Shown: positions 9,130-20,026, counted from the first letter of the stretch. The stretch: DNA of 64,000 nucleotides from Phymatolithon calcareum (GCA_977006965.1 OZ345384.1:434001-498000); one strand, 5' to 3'. The notes: a model not told the origin generated them from the letters alone. Numbers and translations are program-made.

Positions 9130-10430
9130 TGATCCGACATGGTGGAAGCTCTTCTTCCATTGCGTGGCCCACGCAGCGTGGGTGCCCTTCTTGGAAGTCG
9201 AAAACAAAAATCATTGGGAATAATAGATTGCGGCAAACGAATCGATTTCACTGTCGGACAAGCAGAGAAGATTAATGGTATGTGTGGACACAAAGAACGA
9301 TCGCCGAAGAAGCAAGAGAGCCTTCGTTTTCGGAGAAACAATTGACCTGGAAGAGCTCCCAGCAGCAGCAGCCCTTGTGAATAAGTCCAAAATGGCAAGA
9401 GCCCTCTCCAGGCGGAAGACCAAATAATGCCAAGCAAGGAAGTACGCTGGCATTTGCACTGTTCCTTGTCCACCTCTCAACCTTCTGCTGCTCCGAGGAA
9501 GGTTGTCTCGGAAATCCCCCCTTGGACTTTCCGAAGCGAGAGTGAAGCAGCTATCTGGGCTAGTCCAACTGGAAAGGCCCTAGACTGGACAAGGTACAAA
9601 CCGAAATGTTGAAAGTGGACCCAGTACTAAGCAGAAGAGTACTGTTCGCGATTTGGGAAGCTCGTGATCGTTTGCAAACCACACCCTCGGCTTGAAGAGC
9701 AGCTGAAATTGTACCTATCTACAAGGATGGAGGCACAGCAATGCCGGCGAGCTACCGCCCAATCTCCCTCTTAAGCCACGTGAGGAAGAGAATCGAAATG
9801 GCCTTAGACAAGATGATGAGAAGGAAATACAAGTCCATGTTTCACAGCTTGGGTTCCTTATGTTGTGCTCCGTGCACTGATCACCGAGATGCAAAAAGTG
9901 GCGCAATGAACACACAATGACGCCTCGCTACCCGGGATCGTCTACGGCGAACAGTACAGGAGTTCTGCAATTTAGATGGGATATCTGAGATCCTAAGTTT
10001 TTCCGCCCGCCCCTCTGGCGTGCGTTTTCGTAAGCTACACAAGGGTAGGTAGCAACTGAGGAAGCCTTGCCCTTATCTTCGGAGGTCTGTGGGGCTTTAA
10101 ATAAACTTAGCTCAAAAAAAGCTTGGGTTCCAGAACCGAAAGGGCACTGAGTTGGCTCTTCTCCATGCTGAAGCTCCCGAACAAAAAAGCCAGAGCTGCG
10201 TGGTAGTCTTGGACCTTAAAGCTGCCTACGACTCCGTACCCAGGAATAAGAGAGAATAATGAAATTTCTGGAACCAAAGATCGCCGAAATCGTTATTCCT
10301 TTTCTGGATCTCTCATTCATACAGACGAGAGGCGATGAGGATGCCATGTGGTACACCATTGACAGAGCGTTCGCAAATAAGGCCCTCGCACATGTATGGG
10401 AAATAACTTAACTTTGAGTATCCTAGGACT
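9130..10430 (+). pseudogene. Decayed LINE reverse transcriptase (family A/E type), interrupted by a LINE tail
   Basis: Plus-strand fragments with stops and frameshifts. They read in order: the pre-RT region (about 9350-9600), SYRPISLLSHVRK near 9750, then after the insertion at 9843-10118 the LGFQNRKGTELALLHA region and motif A as VVLDLKAAYDSVPR near 10205-10245. The palm continues weakly to 10430, where the copy meets an inverted family C tail. No catalytic motif C remains. Non-functional. Confidence 0.7.
9843..10118 (+). mobile_element. 5'-truncated LINE family E tail inserted in an RT pseudogene, 12-bp target duplication
   Basis: AGCTTGGGTTCC flanks the insert (near 9844-9856 and 10119-10131). 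The insert ends GAGGAAGCCTTGCCC..ATCTTCGGAGG, TGTGGGGCTTTAAATAAA and a short A-run, like the ends near 17.86 kb (inverted) and 25.6 kb. Removing it restores the RT reading order. Confidence 0.8.
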
Positions 10431-10435
10431 GAAGG

Positions 10436-10620
10436 GGGAAATTGTAGGTTTTTATTTTAGAAGCCCTCAATGCCGGCGCACGCCGACACCAGAGCAGCTT
10501 CGCATTGTGATGTAACACTTCTAGGCAAGACTACAGCATATCGCCTCCATCATCACACCATCATCTCCACTTGCATCTCGTTTTCTAGCAGTTTTGAAAC
10601 AGAAAGAGCTGCGCTCTAGC
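10436..10620 (-). mobile_element. LINE family C 3' end (minus)
   Basis: Read on the minus strand: AAGCTGCTCTGGTGTCGGCG, then GAGGGCTTCTAAAATAAAAA, CCTACAATTTCCCCC. Faces the plus-strand copy of the same end at 10640-10981, giving an inverted pair about 0.55 kb long. Confidence 0.75.
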
Positions 10621-10639
10621 TGCTGTGTCACTTTCGGAT

Positions 10640-10981
10640 AGTCAGTCAAATGGTTTTTCGGCCGCTTCCCTCCGCGAAACCCATTGGCATATATCGACAG
10701 CTAGGACGAACTAGCTGCGATACTGTTGGAAACCCACCAACGCAACCTAACGCAACCGAAGATGAATGAGGGAACAAAAGAGGAAGTGAAACAAGCGATG
10801 GACAAACTAATGATGCTAGAAAGTGAGATGAAAGAGGAGATGATGGTGTGATGATGGAGAAAATATGCTGTAGTCTTCCTTGGAAGGGTTACAGCGCAAT
10901 GCGAAGCTGCTCTGGTGTCGTCGTGCGCCGGCGTTGAGGGCTTCTAAAATAAAAACCTAAAATTCCACCCCCCCCCCCCCC
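10640..10981 (+). mobile_element. LINE family C 3' end (plus), ending in a 14-base C run
   Basis: Encodes the degenerate RT C-terminus (GRFPP..., then TKEEVKQAMDKLMMLESEM) and then the family C tail. It terminates in CC-A-C14 at 10968-10981, where it joins a minus-strand family C RT head-on. Confidence 0.75.
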
Positions 10982-12950
10982 TCCACCTTCGGATGGTTTG
11001 GGAACACATGCATATTCCCCTCGGCATTGGAGCAGGGCCTTATATATGGATATGCATTTTGTTGTCGTCAGTCCTTTAGCTGTGACGCCAATATCCCGGA
11101 CGGCGAGGAGTATACGTTTCGTTTTGGAAAGGCGCTTCAGGGTGGCGTGGTCGGTTGCACCTGTATTTTCGATCATTGTACCGAGGTATTCCAGTCGGCG
11201 GGTTTCGTGGAGCTCGGACCCCGCAAGTCTGAATTTTCACTGGAACACGCCCGGGTATATTAGAACTTTGCTTTTTCATTTTTCGGTATTCCTTGACATG
11301 CCATTCTCTCTTGCCCAGCTTGTCGCCGCATCTAACAACCACTGCATACCATCCGAGTTTTTAGCTTGTAGCTGTACGTCATCTGCGAACAGTATAGCCG
11401 GGTAAGTTGATAAGCGCGGTGACACTCCGGCGACTTTCAAGGTGAAGGTGTCCATGAACATTTTGTAAAGACAGGGACTCAGGGAGAGCCCTGGGGGACT
11501 CCGCGATCGATCAGGAGCCACTGGTTTTCCTCGTCTCCAGCTGTGGTGATCCACGACGGCTTCAGTAGGTACTCGACCATCTCTGCGATATCTTTGGGTA
11601 GGCATGACAGGACTCTGCGTTCGAGAATATCTCGTGGGACTCAGTCATATGCGGAGGACAGGTCGAGGACCGCGACAAATCGGTGGCCTCGCATCATAGT
11701 ACTCGTCGCTCTTAGGATCGCGAATTCCGTCCCTTTGTTCTTCTGGAAGCCCAGCTGGAACTGGTGGAATTTGTAGCGTTCGCGTATCGCAGAGTCCATC
11801 GCCGAGTCAATAATTTTTCGCACTTGGCTGAGAAGCGATATTGGGCGGTAGTTCCCTCGGATGTGGGCTTGTCCTTTCTTGTGGATGGGCATGAGGATTG
11901 CCCGGAGCCATTGCGTCGGTAGACACCGAAGTTTTCCGCATGTTTCCCAAAGCATCGCAAGGATGTCACCACTCAATCCAGGGCCTGCGTGTAGCATTTC
12001 GACGGCGATATTGTCCCGGCCGAGTGCTTTTCTGCGCAGTGCTCGCAGCAGCGCGTCTTTGATACTCATTCGCATTTTCTTGGAGAGTGAGAAGCTTTCT
12101 AACGCAAGTTTCCACGGCTTATCCGCGCTACATATGAGCTGCGAACCGCCTAGGATGTACTGGAGCACCTAATACTCGGTTTACGCTGCTTCTCTTCCGT
12201 TTAGATCGCAGGATCATGCTCAGGGTAGTCGTGGCTTGACGCAGTGATTGATCTTCAATGTCTTCTATGAACTTGTTGTACTGTCCCGTTTTCGCCTTCC
12301 GTACGCATGACCGCATCTTCTGGCGGAACATCAAGTACTTTTCCAGGTCAGCTTCTCTTTTCGTTCGAGTCGCTTTCCGATAAAGCAATGTCCTTTCTCT
12401 TGCCATTATGTCCAGCTCCCTAGTCCAGAATGATTTGAATCTTGGTGGACGACGATGCTTATTCCGCCGGGGTCTTGCTATGAGCTTGCTAAACTCCTCG
12501 TACCATTCTTCGAGCTCTTTTTTGTTTTTGCATCGCTTCAATAGGTCCATCATTTTTGGTCCCCACCTTTTCATGGCTCTCGATGCTTTCTCGTCTCTCT
12601 CGGGGCTCTGGTTTATGGAAGGTAGAACAATGTCTTCAGTGGCTCTCAAAAAGCTGTAAACCTTGAGGAAATGTTTCCTTTGCATGAGGACGTACTCGGC
12701 CTTCGTTTCGAGAATGGCAACGAGGGATTTCGAAAACATTCTGCGTGAGGCTGGGCATTTTCCGTGTAATATTTTCTGGGTGCATAGTTGCGCGTCTCGC
12801 CAGCCCTTCCACGTGGTCCTCTCTCTCATCCTGAAGATTTTGAAGTTCTCAGCTGTACAGTAGCTGTCACATTGGTCGAGAGTACTGACTTGAAAATAGC
12901 AGTGCTTGTGTACATCGCGCTTGCAATCGTTCCAAGCCAACTCCTGATGT
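10982..12950 (-). pseudogene. LINE family C reverse transcriptase, pre-RT linker through palm
   Basis: Minus strand from about 12940. It starts with a basic linker typical of Jockey-like LINEs (WTRELDIMARERTLLYRKA, then VRKAKTGQYNKFIEDI). The RT domain follows: YRPISLLSQVRKIIDS, FQLGFQKNKGTEFAI, and motif A as VLDLSSAYD, interrupted by a stop. Then comes a damaged motif B region and motif C as ILFADDVQLQAKN near 11400. It ends at ISIYKALLQCRGEYAC, cut by the C run at 10981. At least two frameshifts and one stop make it non-coding. The endonuclease domain is missing. Confidence 0.85.
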
Positions 12951-12989
12951 AATCAGAGATCGGGAAGTGGGGAAACATTCCTCCGCAGT

Positions 12990-13125
12990 GGCATGCCATG
13001 TTTTACAATCCTTGTATTTCTCTTCTTAAATGAGAACGTAAGCGAAGGTTTGTAGCGCAACGAAAAGTCTCTCAGGTGCATTGATAATTGACGAAGGGAG
13101 CTTCAATTAAACAGAAATCCAATCC
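12990..13125 (+). mobile_element. LINE family F tail, 5'-truncated
   Basis: GCGCAACGAAAAGTCTCTCA, GGTGCATTGATAATTGACGA and GGGAGCTTCAATTAAACAG, then an AATCC repeat. Same tail as the family F copy at 33.3 kb, which ends in ATCC repeats. Confidence 0.75.
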
Positions 13126-13274
13126 AATCCTTCAGAATTTTGTTGATACTCATTCCTATTGTAGATCGATCTTAGTGAAATGCTATAAGCAACAACTCTA
13201 TCATCGTTATATCACCAAATCCCCGGGGTTGTATTGCCAGGCTCAACGTCATAAGATATATTGAGTTCAACCAG

Positions 13275-14423
13275 CTATCCTGTCCTAGTTATGCTTACGG
13301 TAGGTGGATTGCGAATCGATTTGATACAGTTGAACCTAGTGTGCCGCTGCATTACCGCGCGGCGGTACAGAAAATCCACGTCTGGAAACAGCTGGGCCTT
13401 CACCATCGTCGTGTAGAACAGATAGCTCAACCCTAAGAAGCATAACAAAACCCAGAGTATTAAGACCCATGTGATCATGGTTGCCCTTTCCTCCACCCGA
13501 ATTACTTCGGTGTATACAGAATGCGACACCCCAACTTGTGTCGACTTCGGCATACCCTTTTCGAAAAGCTGCAAAATATTTTTTGTATCCTCGAAATGCT
13601 GCAAACTTTTCTTTGCCTCTTCGCTGGCCCTGTGCACTTCGTGCACTACCCATGACATCACAGCTGACACAAACGCTGCTCTTGCCAGATCTGCCAATCT
13701 TATACCTTGATCTCTGAATGATATTGTCCACCGGATGTAATGATTATTTTCATGCATTTCAGTTCCCATCAAATGGATTAATCCGTCTGATTGGTTTCGC
13801 GCGCAGAGCTTCGCGTTATATTGGTCGTAGCAAACCATACTAGAATTTCGAATCTCCCGAAAAATGATCAGCTCCTTCTGAAATAATCCAATGCACATTA
13901 CAGTTGTGTTCAAATGAATCGACGTTAACCTGGGCTTGTCATGCACGTTGAGCCTTCGGTTTCGTGGTATCCTCAATAATTTGGGCTCTATTTGTGGTTC
14001 TTTTTTGCAAATACACCCTGTTGCACTTGCAGCATACTTGAATCTCACCATGAAGCCATCATAGTTGTTACGGAGTCTGATTTCCAAAAACTCGGTCCTT
14101 GTATGAGCTTGTGTCACTGAGGCCCAAGCCTCTCTGTGCGCCTCATCGGAAGCTTCTACTGTAAACGCGTCATTTGATAGTAGCACTCTCGTGCCCGCGG
14201 CTCGTAAACCGGACAAGCCGTGTTGGAAGTGTCTTAGATTACCAATCACCGCCACCACACTGATGTTTTCACTTTTTGCGTAGCAAGCTAGACTTAGATT
14301 TGAATGTGAAATGCAAACTTTCTCATCGTCCATAACAGACGTGATAAATGGCCTTGCAAAGGACAGACTCTCCAAAGAAGACAGCGCCTGGACTAAGCGA
14401 GCACTCGACGAGCTCCTAACCAT
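13275..14423 (-). CDS. Membrane-anchored hypothetical protein, 382 aa
   Basis: ATG at 14423, uninterrupted frame. A strong hydrophobic segment (MITWVLILWVLLCFLGLSYL, about residues 316-341) is followed by a 41-residue basic tail. Ahead of it lies a charged helical stretch (VHRASEEAKKSLQHFEDTKN, possible coiled coil). The N-terminal two thirds are mixed, with several Cys and N-x-S/T sites. No signal peptide is obvious, and the protein could start in an upstream exon I cannot see. I do not recognise the family. Topology suggests a single-pass protein with a large N-terminal domain. A LINE family D tail lies immediately upstream, so its promoter region is short or displaced. Confidence 0.7.
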   Translation of the reverse strand: MVRSSSSARLVQALSSLESLSFARPFITSVMDDEKVCISHSNLSLACYAKSENISVVAVIGNLRHFQHGLSGLRAAGTRVLLSNDAFTVEASDEAHREAWASVTQAHTRTEFLEIRLRNNYDGFMVRFKYAASATGCICKKEPQIEPKLLRIPRNRRLNVHDKPRLTSIHLNTTVMCIGLFQKELIIFREIRNSSMVCYDQYNAKLCARNQSDGLIHLMGTEMHENNHYIRWTISFRDQGIRLADLARAAFVSAVMSWVVHEVHRASEEAKKSLQHFEDTKNILQLFEKGMPKSTQVGVSHSVYTEVIRVEERATMITWVLILWVLLCFLGLSYLFYTTMVKAQLFPDVDFLYRRAVMQRHTRFNCIKSIRNPPTVSITRTG

Positions 14424-14439
14424 GTTTCAGGCTGTGGAC

Positions 14440-14685
14440 AAGTAAGGACTACCCGCAAATTGAAATTACAGCGTGCCACAGGACAGGGGAGTAACTTTCC
14501 CTCTCGAGGTCCCGAAGGAGACCAGAGGTGGGGTTTTGTAGTCCACTGAGTCGTGTCACACCAGCAAGAAAAGAAAACCCCTTCAGGACAGAATCTAGCC
14601 AAAACCCCTTGGCCTTAGGAAAGTTGCCCCGAGCGTCAGCAGATGCGTTGGTAACTTTTAAATAAAAATCTACCTTTCTTCTTCT
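14440..14685 (+). mobile_element. LINE family D 3' end
   Basis: Ends GTTGCCCCGAGCGTCAGCAG, ATGCGTTGGTAAC, TTTTAAATAAAAATCTACC, then TTC repeats that abut a minus-strand family C RT whose code at that point is Glu/Lys-rich (GAA/AAG). The 5' boundary is uncertain. Confidence 0.65.
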
Positions 14686-15064
14686 TCTCCTTGTGGGTGA
14701 CCTTTCCTTCCACGGCCATCTTCGCTGGGACGTTCAACAGTTCGTGCTCTTGCAAGTATCGAATATCCTTCTGTGCCTGTGCTAAGTCCTCGTCCTTGCC
14801 TCTCTCCAGGTTCCGTCTTGAATACAGGAGTCGTAGCGTAAAGTGTTCTCCTAATTTCTTGCGCCTCAGCTCTGGTGGTGTGATTCTGCATAGCGTTCGC
14901 ATTCGATCATTTTTCCGCTTAGCAAAATGGCCAAATATAAGGGAGTAGAACAGTCCTTCTACCTGATCCACATGCGCTTGAATGGACTTCGACCACGGCG
15001 TTAGTTGCAGTGCGTATTCCCATCGGCATTGGAGCAGGGCCTTATATATGGCTATACATGCCAT
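14686..15064 (-). pseudogene. LINE family C RT C-terminal fragment
   Basis: Open minus-strand frame with IYKALLQCRWEYALQLTPWS, RTLCRITPPELRRKKLGEHF and KDIRYLQEHELLN, closely matching 60.86-61.2 kb. It breaks off at KEKKKKGR, where a family D tail joins. Fragment only. Confidence 0.8.
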
Positions 15065-15074
15065 AAGAAGGCAA

Positions 15075-15895
15075 GGACCACTCTGTAAGAGCTCCGTCCA
15101 CTAGGAGTATTGAAGAAGGGAATTGGCATACATACGTGTATCCAGGTAGACAAGGCATTAATCTAGCCACGTTGGGAGTACTCTATTCACTTAACACCGC
15201 TGACAGAAAACGTTCAGAGCGCTGTCAAGGAAGTTGAACAGACGTTTTTCAGACAAGTCTTCGGGCCATTGGCACAAGGAAAGACGGATAGACTCCGTCT
15301 ACTATGTAGAATCTGAGCTGCTTCCCATTGCCGAGAAATACTAGCTTTCAAGATGTTGAGAAGGACCATAACGAAAGATGGAAAGTTCTTGAAGGAACCA
15401 CCAGAGCGAAGAAAAAACTCAGAAGAGATTCAAGATACAAGTAATGACATCGCAGCGATGGAAACCAGCGAACCGTTTGATGAAGCGATGAAGCATATAA
15501 TAACGAACCAGTCTGCAGAAGCACTTCGATCAAAATTCTTGACAAAGGAAGGGGAGAGCCTTGAATCGAAGAGAAAGAGCAAAATTCCGTACTACAAGAG
15601 AACTCCCTGCAATACTTAAATTTCCGCAACTGCAGCACAGGCAACAGGCCGTTCGTACGCCTTCGGAAGATTTCGGCAAGTGTCTACAACACTGATGGCG
15701 GGTAGATTCGGAAAAAAAGTCAGAAAGCATATGTAGACCCTGGATCGCAACTTGTCAGTCTATGAACGCAAGGAAGAAGACAGATTGAAAACAGAGAAGG
15801 CACTAGATGACCTTTTGCTCGTCAGCAAAGGCATCATCCAGAGTATGCAGAATGAAGAAGACCTGAACTGAAAGAAGAAGCGACGCTTCGAAAAC
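15075..15895 (+). pseudogene. LINE family E RT C-terminal remnant
   Basis: Plus-strand remnants with several stops: TEVEQTFFRQVFGPLAQGKT near 15225-15290, IPYYKRTPCNT near 15590, and an acidic/basic C-terminus ending near 15870 (QNEEDLN). The same order occurs on the minus strand at 18.0-18.8 kb. Non-functional. Confidence 0.75.
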
Positions 15896-16023
15896 TGTTA
15901 GGAAGAATTTCAAACACACGTGAAAGCGGCTCAGATAGAATGCTTTTACATTACGATAGAAAGAACTTCTACTTCTGGATGCACCGGGAGGAGCCTGTGT
16001 CAAGAAAGGAAGAAAAGTGACAC

Positions 16024-16452
16024 GGGGGAAATTGTAAGTTTTTATTTTTGAAGCCCTCAACGCCAGAGCTCGCCCACACCAGAGCAGCTTCCTCTGTACT
16101 ACTGTCGTACTGTCTAAGGACATCGCATCACAAAATCATTTCTTCGTTTATTCTAATCTCAAATTCTGATAGTCCGTCCATAGCCTGTATTGTTTTTTCC
16201 TCGGTCTTTCCGTCGAGTTGCGGTCGTGCTAGGTTGCGCTGTAGGCTCTCAAGGCTCTTCTCAGATACCTCGCCAAAGTGCTCTACATACGAAGAAGGGT
16301 TCCATTGGGGGAAGTGTGCAAAGTACCATTTCACTGCCACCATTCTGTACTTTCGCGATTTGAGTGGCACAGACGGGGTGGTGCGCTCTTTCATGTCCAC
16401 AGGGATTTTTCGCTTCAATTCTTCCTTTGCTTGGGCCCCAGGATTCGCTTAG
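16024..16452 (-). pseudogene. LINE family C RT C-terminus and 3' tail
   Basis: Minus frame 16418-16128 carries the conserved RKYRMVAVKWYFAHFPQW C-terminal block of these LINEs. It is followed by AAGCTGCTCTGGTGTGGGCG, GAGGGCTTC.AAAATAAAAA and ACAATTTCCCCC, ending at 16024 against a family E remnant. Confidence 0.75.
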
Positions 16453-16923
16453 ACGGATCTTCTCTTCCTTGGGCGTCACCCAGCCCCGTCGACCAGCTCG
16501 GTGAACTGATCTAAGTGATACGAAGATAGCCGCAGTCGGGTAGATGGGGAGCTATTCGAATTGATTTCTTTGCTGTCAGATCTGTAGCATATTTGACTGC
16601 TATCGGCTTAGATTTAGGTCAAAGTAGAGAAAAGAAATCGTCGTCACTCCCGCGCCAGATGGGTCTGACTCTTCTGGCAGCCTCACTCATAGGAACTTCG
16701 AGTAATGAACCTCGTGTGCACTCATAAGGAGCAGAATCACATTCAAGTTCACAGCGCAAAAAGACATTCTCTTGTTGTGGGCAACACGTGTTTATTCTCC
16801 CTATCCGACTGCGGCGCATATGTTGTTCCCGTTTTACACGACTACAATGTTTTTTTCGAGCAAGAAGCTCAAGCTCTTATCTGGCGATACAGAGAATCTA
16901 GCAATCATCAACCGCCGAGGCTG

Positions 16924-17334
16924 TTATTTTACGTACTCGCAATTGGAATTTGGGAAGCAAACTTTTTCACAGAAACCTGTATTAATGCAGTTCCCATCGT
17001 TACAGCAGAATCGGCACCTTACGTAGCACTTACCCTGCTTCACGCACACCTTGAAGCATTTCTTTGGAAGATCAGGAAGTCCGCACCCCTTAGGAAGGCA
17101 CTCCTTTTTGCAAAAGGAGATAACGCAAGTGTCGCTTATACAGCAGAGCTGACAACGAGAATAGCACTGCGGTTTGCCCATGCATATCCATCTGCAACCA
17201 GGCGGAGGTTTCACAACTTTTGAGACAGTGACAAATTTGTCGCTTGCATCGACATCGATGTGGGCAGCGGTCGGAGATACATGTATCCACAGGACGAACA
17301 CGACGGCGAAGATAGAAATGGAAAAGTAGCTCAT
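16924..17334 (-). CDS. Secreted Cys-rich protein with two 10-Cys modules, 136 aa
   Basis: ATG at 17334. Residues 1-24 are a clear signal peptide (IFAVVFVLWIHVSPTAA). After a short linker two tandem modules share the pattern C-x3-C-x5-C-x3-C-x2-CC-x4-C-x4/5-C-x3-C-x4/5-C (first from CRWICMGKPQC, second from CFKVCVKQGKC). Ten cysteines per module imply five disulphides each, so this is an extracellular disulphide-rich protein. I cannot name the family. The regular duplication and intact frame mark it as a real host gene. A TATAAAA box lies about 60 bp upstream. Function could be structural or defensive; the sequence alone does not say. Confidence 0.82.
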   Translation of the reverse strand: MSYFSISIFAVVFVLWIHVSPTAAHIDVDASDKFVTVSKVVKPPPGCRWICMGKPQCYSRCQLCCISDTCVISFCKKECLPKGCGLPDLPKKCFKVCVKQGKCYVRCRFCCNDGNCINTGFCEKVCFPNSNCEYVK

Positions 17335-17394
17335 GTTTGATGCACACGGGTGTACTGCCTTGAGCCGTCTTGGGAAGGGGGAGAGACAGGCGGG

Positions 17395-17401
17395 TTTTAT
17401 A
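17395..17401 (-). promoter_or_regulatory. TATA box of the 10-Cys secreted protein gene
   Basis: TATAAAA on the minus strand, about 60 bp before the ATG at 17334, followed by a pyrimidine-rich stretch. Spacing allows a short leader. Confidence 0.5.
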
Positions 17402-17849
17402 ATCGTCTGATTTGTGAGATGTTTTCGAGTTGCCGGATCTCAGGATAGCTTTTCGAGCTGTTTTTCGCATAAAATAGGTTAGTGCGTTAGTGGCAGTCGA
17501 CTTTCTCCTCGATGTCGTGCGGCAAAAGGCGGCAACTGTAAATATGAGAACTAAATGAAGTAGTGACGTGCATCATCACCATCCGTGAGAAGTGTCGCGC
17601 GCCTATTTTGTCCTCGCACTGCCAGTTGAGCGCGAATCAAAATGCTTGCATTTCCAGAAGATGCATTTTTATCAAAATAATTATCTCAAGTTCTTTGTAC
17701 TCCCAAGATCGAGTGCGACAATCAGTGGCCAACGTTGTGCTTAACCAGAATAAAGCATGGACAGCTGTGTCGAGGCAGTAATCTGACAAATTTTTTTGAC
17801 TCACGTATGACACCAGCGTCTCATAATCTGATATCAGTTGCAGAGATAC

Positions 17850-18830
17850 TTTTTTATTGCAATTTTTTAAAGCCCCACAGTCATAAGAATATACGGGCAA
17901 GGCTTCCTCAGGTGCTACCCTCACTAGGGTGGCTCTACTCTTATGTCTGGTATTCTGTCTAGTCTCTAGCATGTACTCGGTTGTTTTTGATAGCTCTTCA
18001 TAGCAATTTTCGAGTTGTCTTCTTCTTTCAGTACAGGTCTTCTTCATTCTGCATACTCTCGATGATGCCTTTGCCGACGAGCAAAAGGTCATCTAGTGCC
18101 TTCTCAGTTGCCGCTGTGTCTTCTTCCTTGAGTTCGTAGGCTGACAAGTTGCGATCCAGGGTCTCCATGTGCTTTCTGACTTTGTTTCCAAATCTATCTG
18201 CCGTCAGTGTTGTAGACACTTGAGGAAATCTTCCAAAGGCGGACTGAACCGCCAGTTCCCTGTGTTTCAGTTGTGGAAATTTAAGTATTGCAGGGAGTTT
18301 TCTTGCCTTGTAGTACGGAATTTTCCTCTCTCTTCGATTCAAGGGTCTCTCCTTCCTTTGTCAGGAATGTTGATCGAAGTGCTTCTGCAGATTGGTTCGC
18401 TACTATGTGCTTCATCGCTTCAATAAACGGTTCTCCGGCATCCATTGCTGTGATGTTATTTCTTGTGGCTTGAAGCTCTTCTGGGTTTCTTCTATCTGGC
18501 GGTTCCTCTAGAAACTTTCCATCTTTCGCCATGGTCCTTTTCACATCTTGAAAGCGCTAGTATTTCCCGTCGATGGGAAGCAGCTCAGATTCGACATAGT
18601 AGGCGAAGTCTATCAGCCTTTTCTCGCGCCAGTGGCCTGAAGACTTGTCTGAAAAACGTTTTGTTCAACTTCCTTGATCGCGCTCTGGATATTTGCAGAG
18701 ATATTGTATGTTCGAGGATTCAAACTGGAGACATGCATCAGGATCTTTAATCTGGCCGTCCACGTGGACTCGCGGAACGTGGAACCACCATGCTTGCTCC
18801 GGGTGGAATCTAATCGTCGAGCGGTAGGCA
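17850..18830 (-). pseudogene. LINE family E RT C-terminal part with 3' tail
   Basis: Minus-strand pieces in two frames: AATKENVLFNF-like thumb remnants near 18.65 kb, PDRRNPEELQATRNNITAMD, then IPYYKARKLPAILKFPQLKH and AVQSAFGRFPQVSTTLTADR to a stop at 18028. The tail (GAGGAAGCCTTGCCC, TGTGGGGCTTTAAAAAA) reaches about 17860. One frameshift near 18.3 kb. Confidence 0.8.
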
Positions 18831-18933
18831 ATGAAGAAGGAGTGCTCTCCTACTTACCTTGCAGAAATAACGATCTGCCGTAATCTAAGTAGAAGATAAT
18901 TCGGAACAATAAAGCACTGCCTTGCAAGCCCCA

Positions 18934-20001
18934 TGTAGCGCCAGGCTCCAAAGAACCCGACGCCACATGGGAGAGAAAAGCCCAAGAGAGGAGAGAGACG
19001 AAAAGAGCGGGAGAGACAAGACAAAAGAGAAGGAAAGAAAGACAAGCAAACAAAACCTCCAGACCAGCGGACAAAATAGGCGTCCACCATCGTAGTACTC
19101 CATGGCTTTGCGGGAACGCAAGCGGTCGTGAACGTAGAACACGAGCGCAAGGCTACGCCGAACAGGGCTTCAGAAGCTTGACGCGGTAGATGAGGGTGAA
19201 TAGAGATAGACGCGACTTGAACCAGGGCGAAGTCGGTAATGCAGGTCACGGAGGACACTCCACAGCTTTGCGGGAACACAAGCGGTCGCATGGATGAGAT
19301 ACGAGGGCGAGGCTACACCGAACAGGGCCTCGGAAGCTCGACGTGAGGAGCACTTGGGTCCAGATGATAAGCGCAACTTGCAACACAAAACGGGCAAGAT
19401 TGCCATACGGTAACTCCAGCGATCGTGAGGACGAACACGAGCGCGGGCCTTCGAGGAAACGGAGAAGAACAAGCGTGGAGACTAGTCGAACGGACGTCCA
19501 CTGCGCCGCTTACGACATGGTGAAAGGCAAAAGAGAAAGGAAGGAGAAAACGACGCCGTCTTTAGGCGGCGACCATGGCTTGGCCGTCGACCTTCGCACG
19601 GACGCACGAAAAAGGGAAAGGGAAACTTGCACGCGGTTGTCGACGCACCGGCTTGCGCGCCGAAACGGTTGCGTCCAAGAAGATTGGGAAGAGCTCCGAC
19701 TCCGCGTGGTCGAAGGGACTGTCAGGCGAACATTGCGCGTGCTTGATCCAAGCAATCGAGCCGAAATCCAGAACTCCCCCACCTTCCTTTACTCAGAGGG
19801 AGGAACTAACTAGCTTATATACTACAACCTACGCAAAAGACAGCGATGCAGCGCATAGACACACGAGAGGCACGTGCAAGTATGGCCCAACAGATCACCT
19901 ACTACGAGCAGCATGACTATCGAGATCACAGTTGTGCGGCGTACAGTCGCGAGAGGAAAAAGAGACCGCCTTGGGACAGCGACATAACAGCGGGCGCTAC
20001 A
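18934..20001 (-). mobile_element. Solo LTR, uninterrupted, 5-bp target duplication
   Basis: 1068 bp, TGTAGCGCC...GGCGCTACA, flanked by CCCCA (18929-18933, 20002-20006). Nearly identical, in inverse orientation, to the LTR at 1288-5625, and it supplies the empty site for the pogo-like element there. Long frames inside it (both strands) occur in both copies and show no protein features, so I do not call them genes. Confidence 0.9.
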
Positions 20002-20026
20002 CCCCACTTGGGAGCGAAGGCAACTT

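Noticed and set aside
9021-9473. 150-codon minus-strand frame
   Set aside because: Antisense to a plus-strand LINE remnant and without recognisable features.
10436-10981. Single LINE copy with twin-priming inversion
   Set aside because: Both halves carry the extreme 3' tail, so two independent insertions fit better than one inverted insertion.
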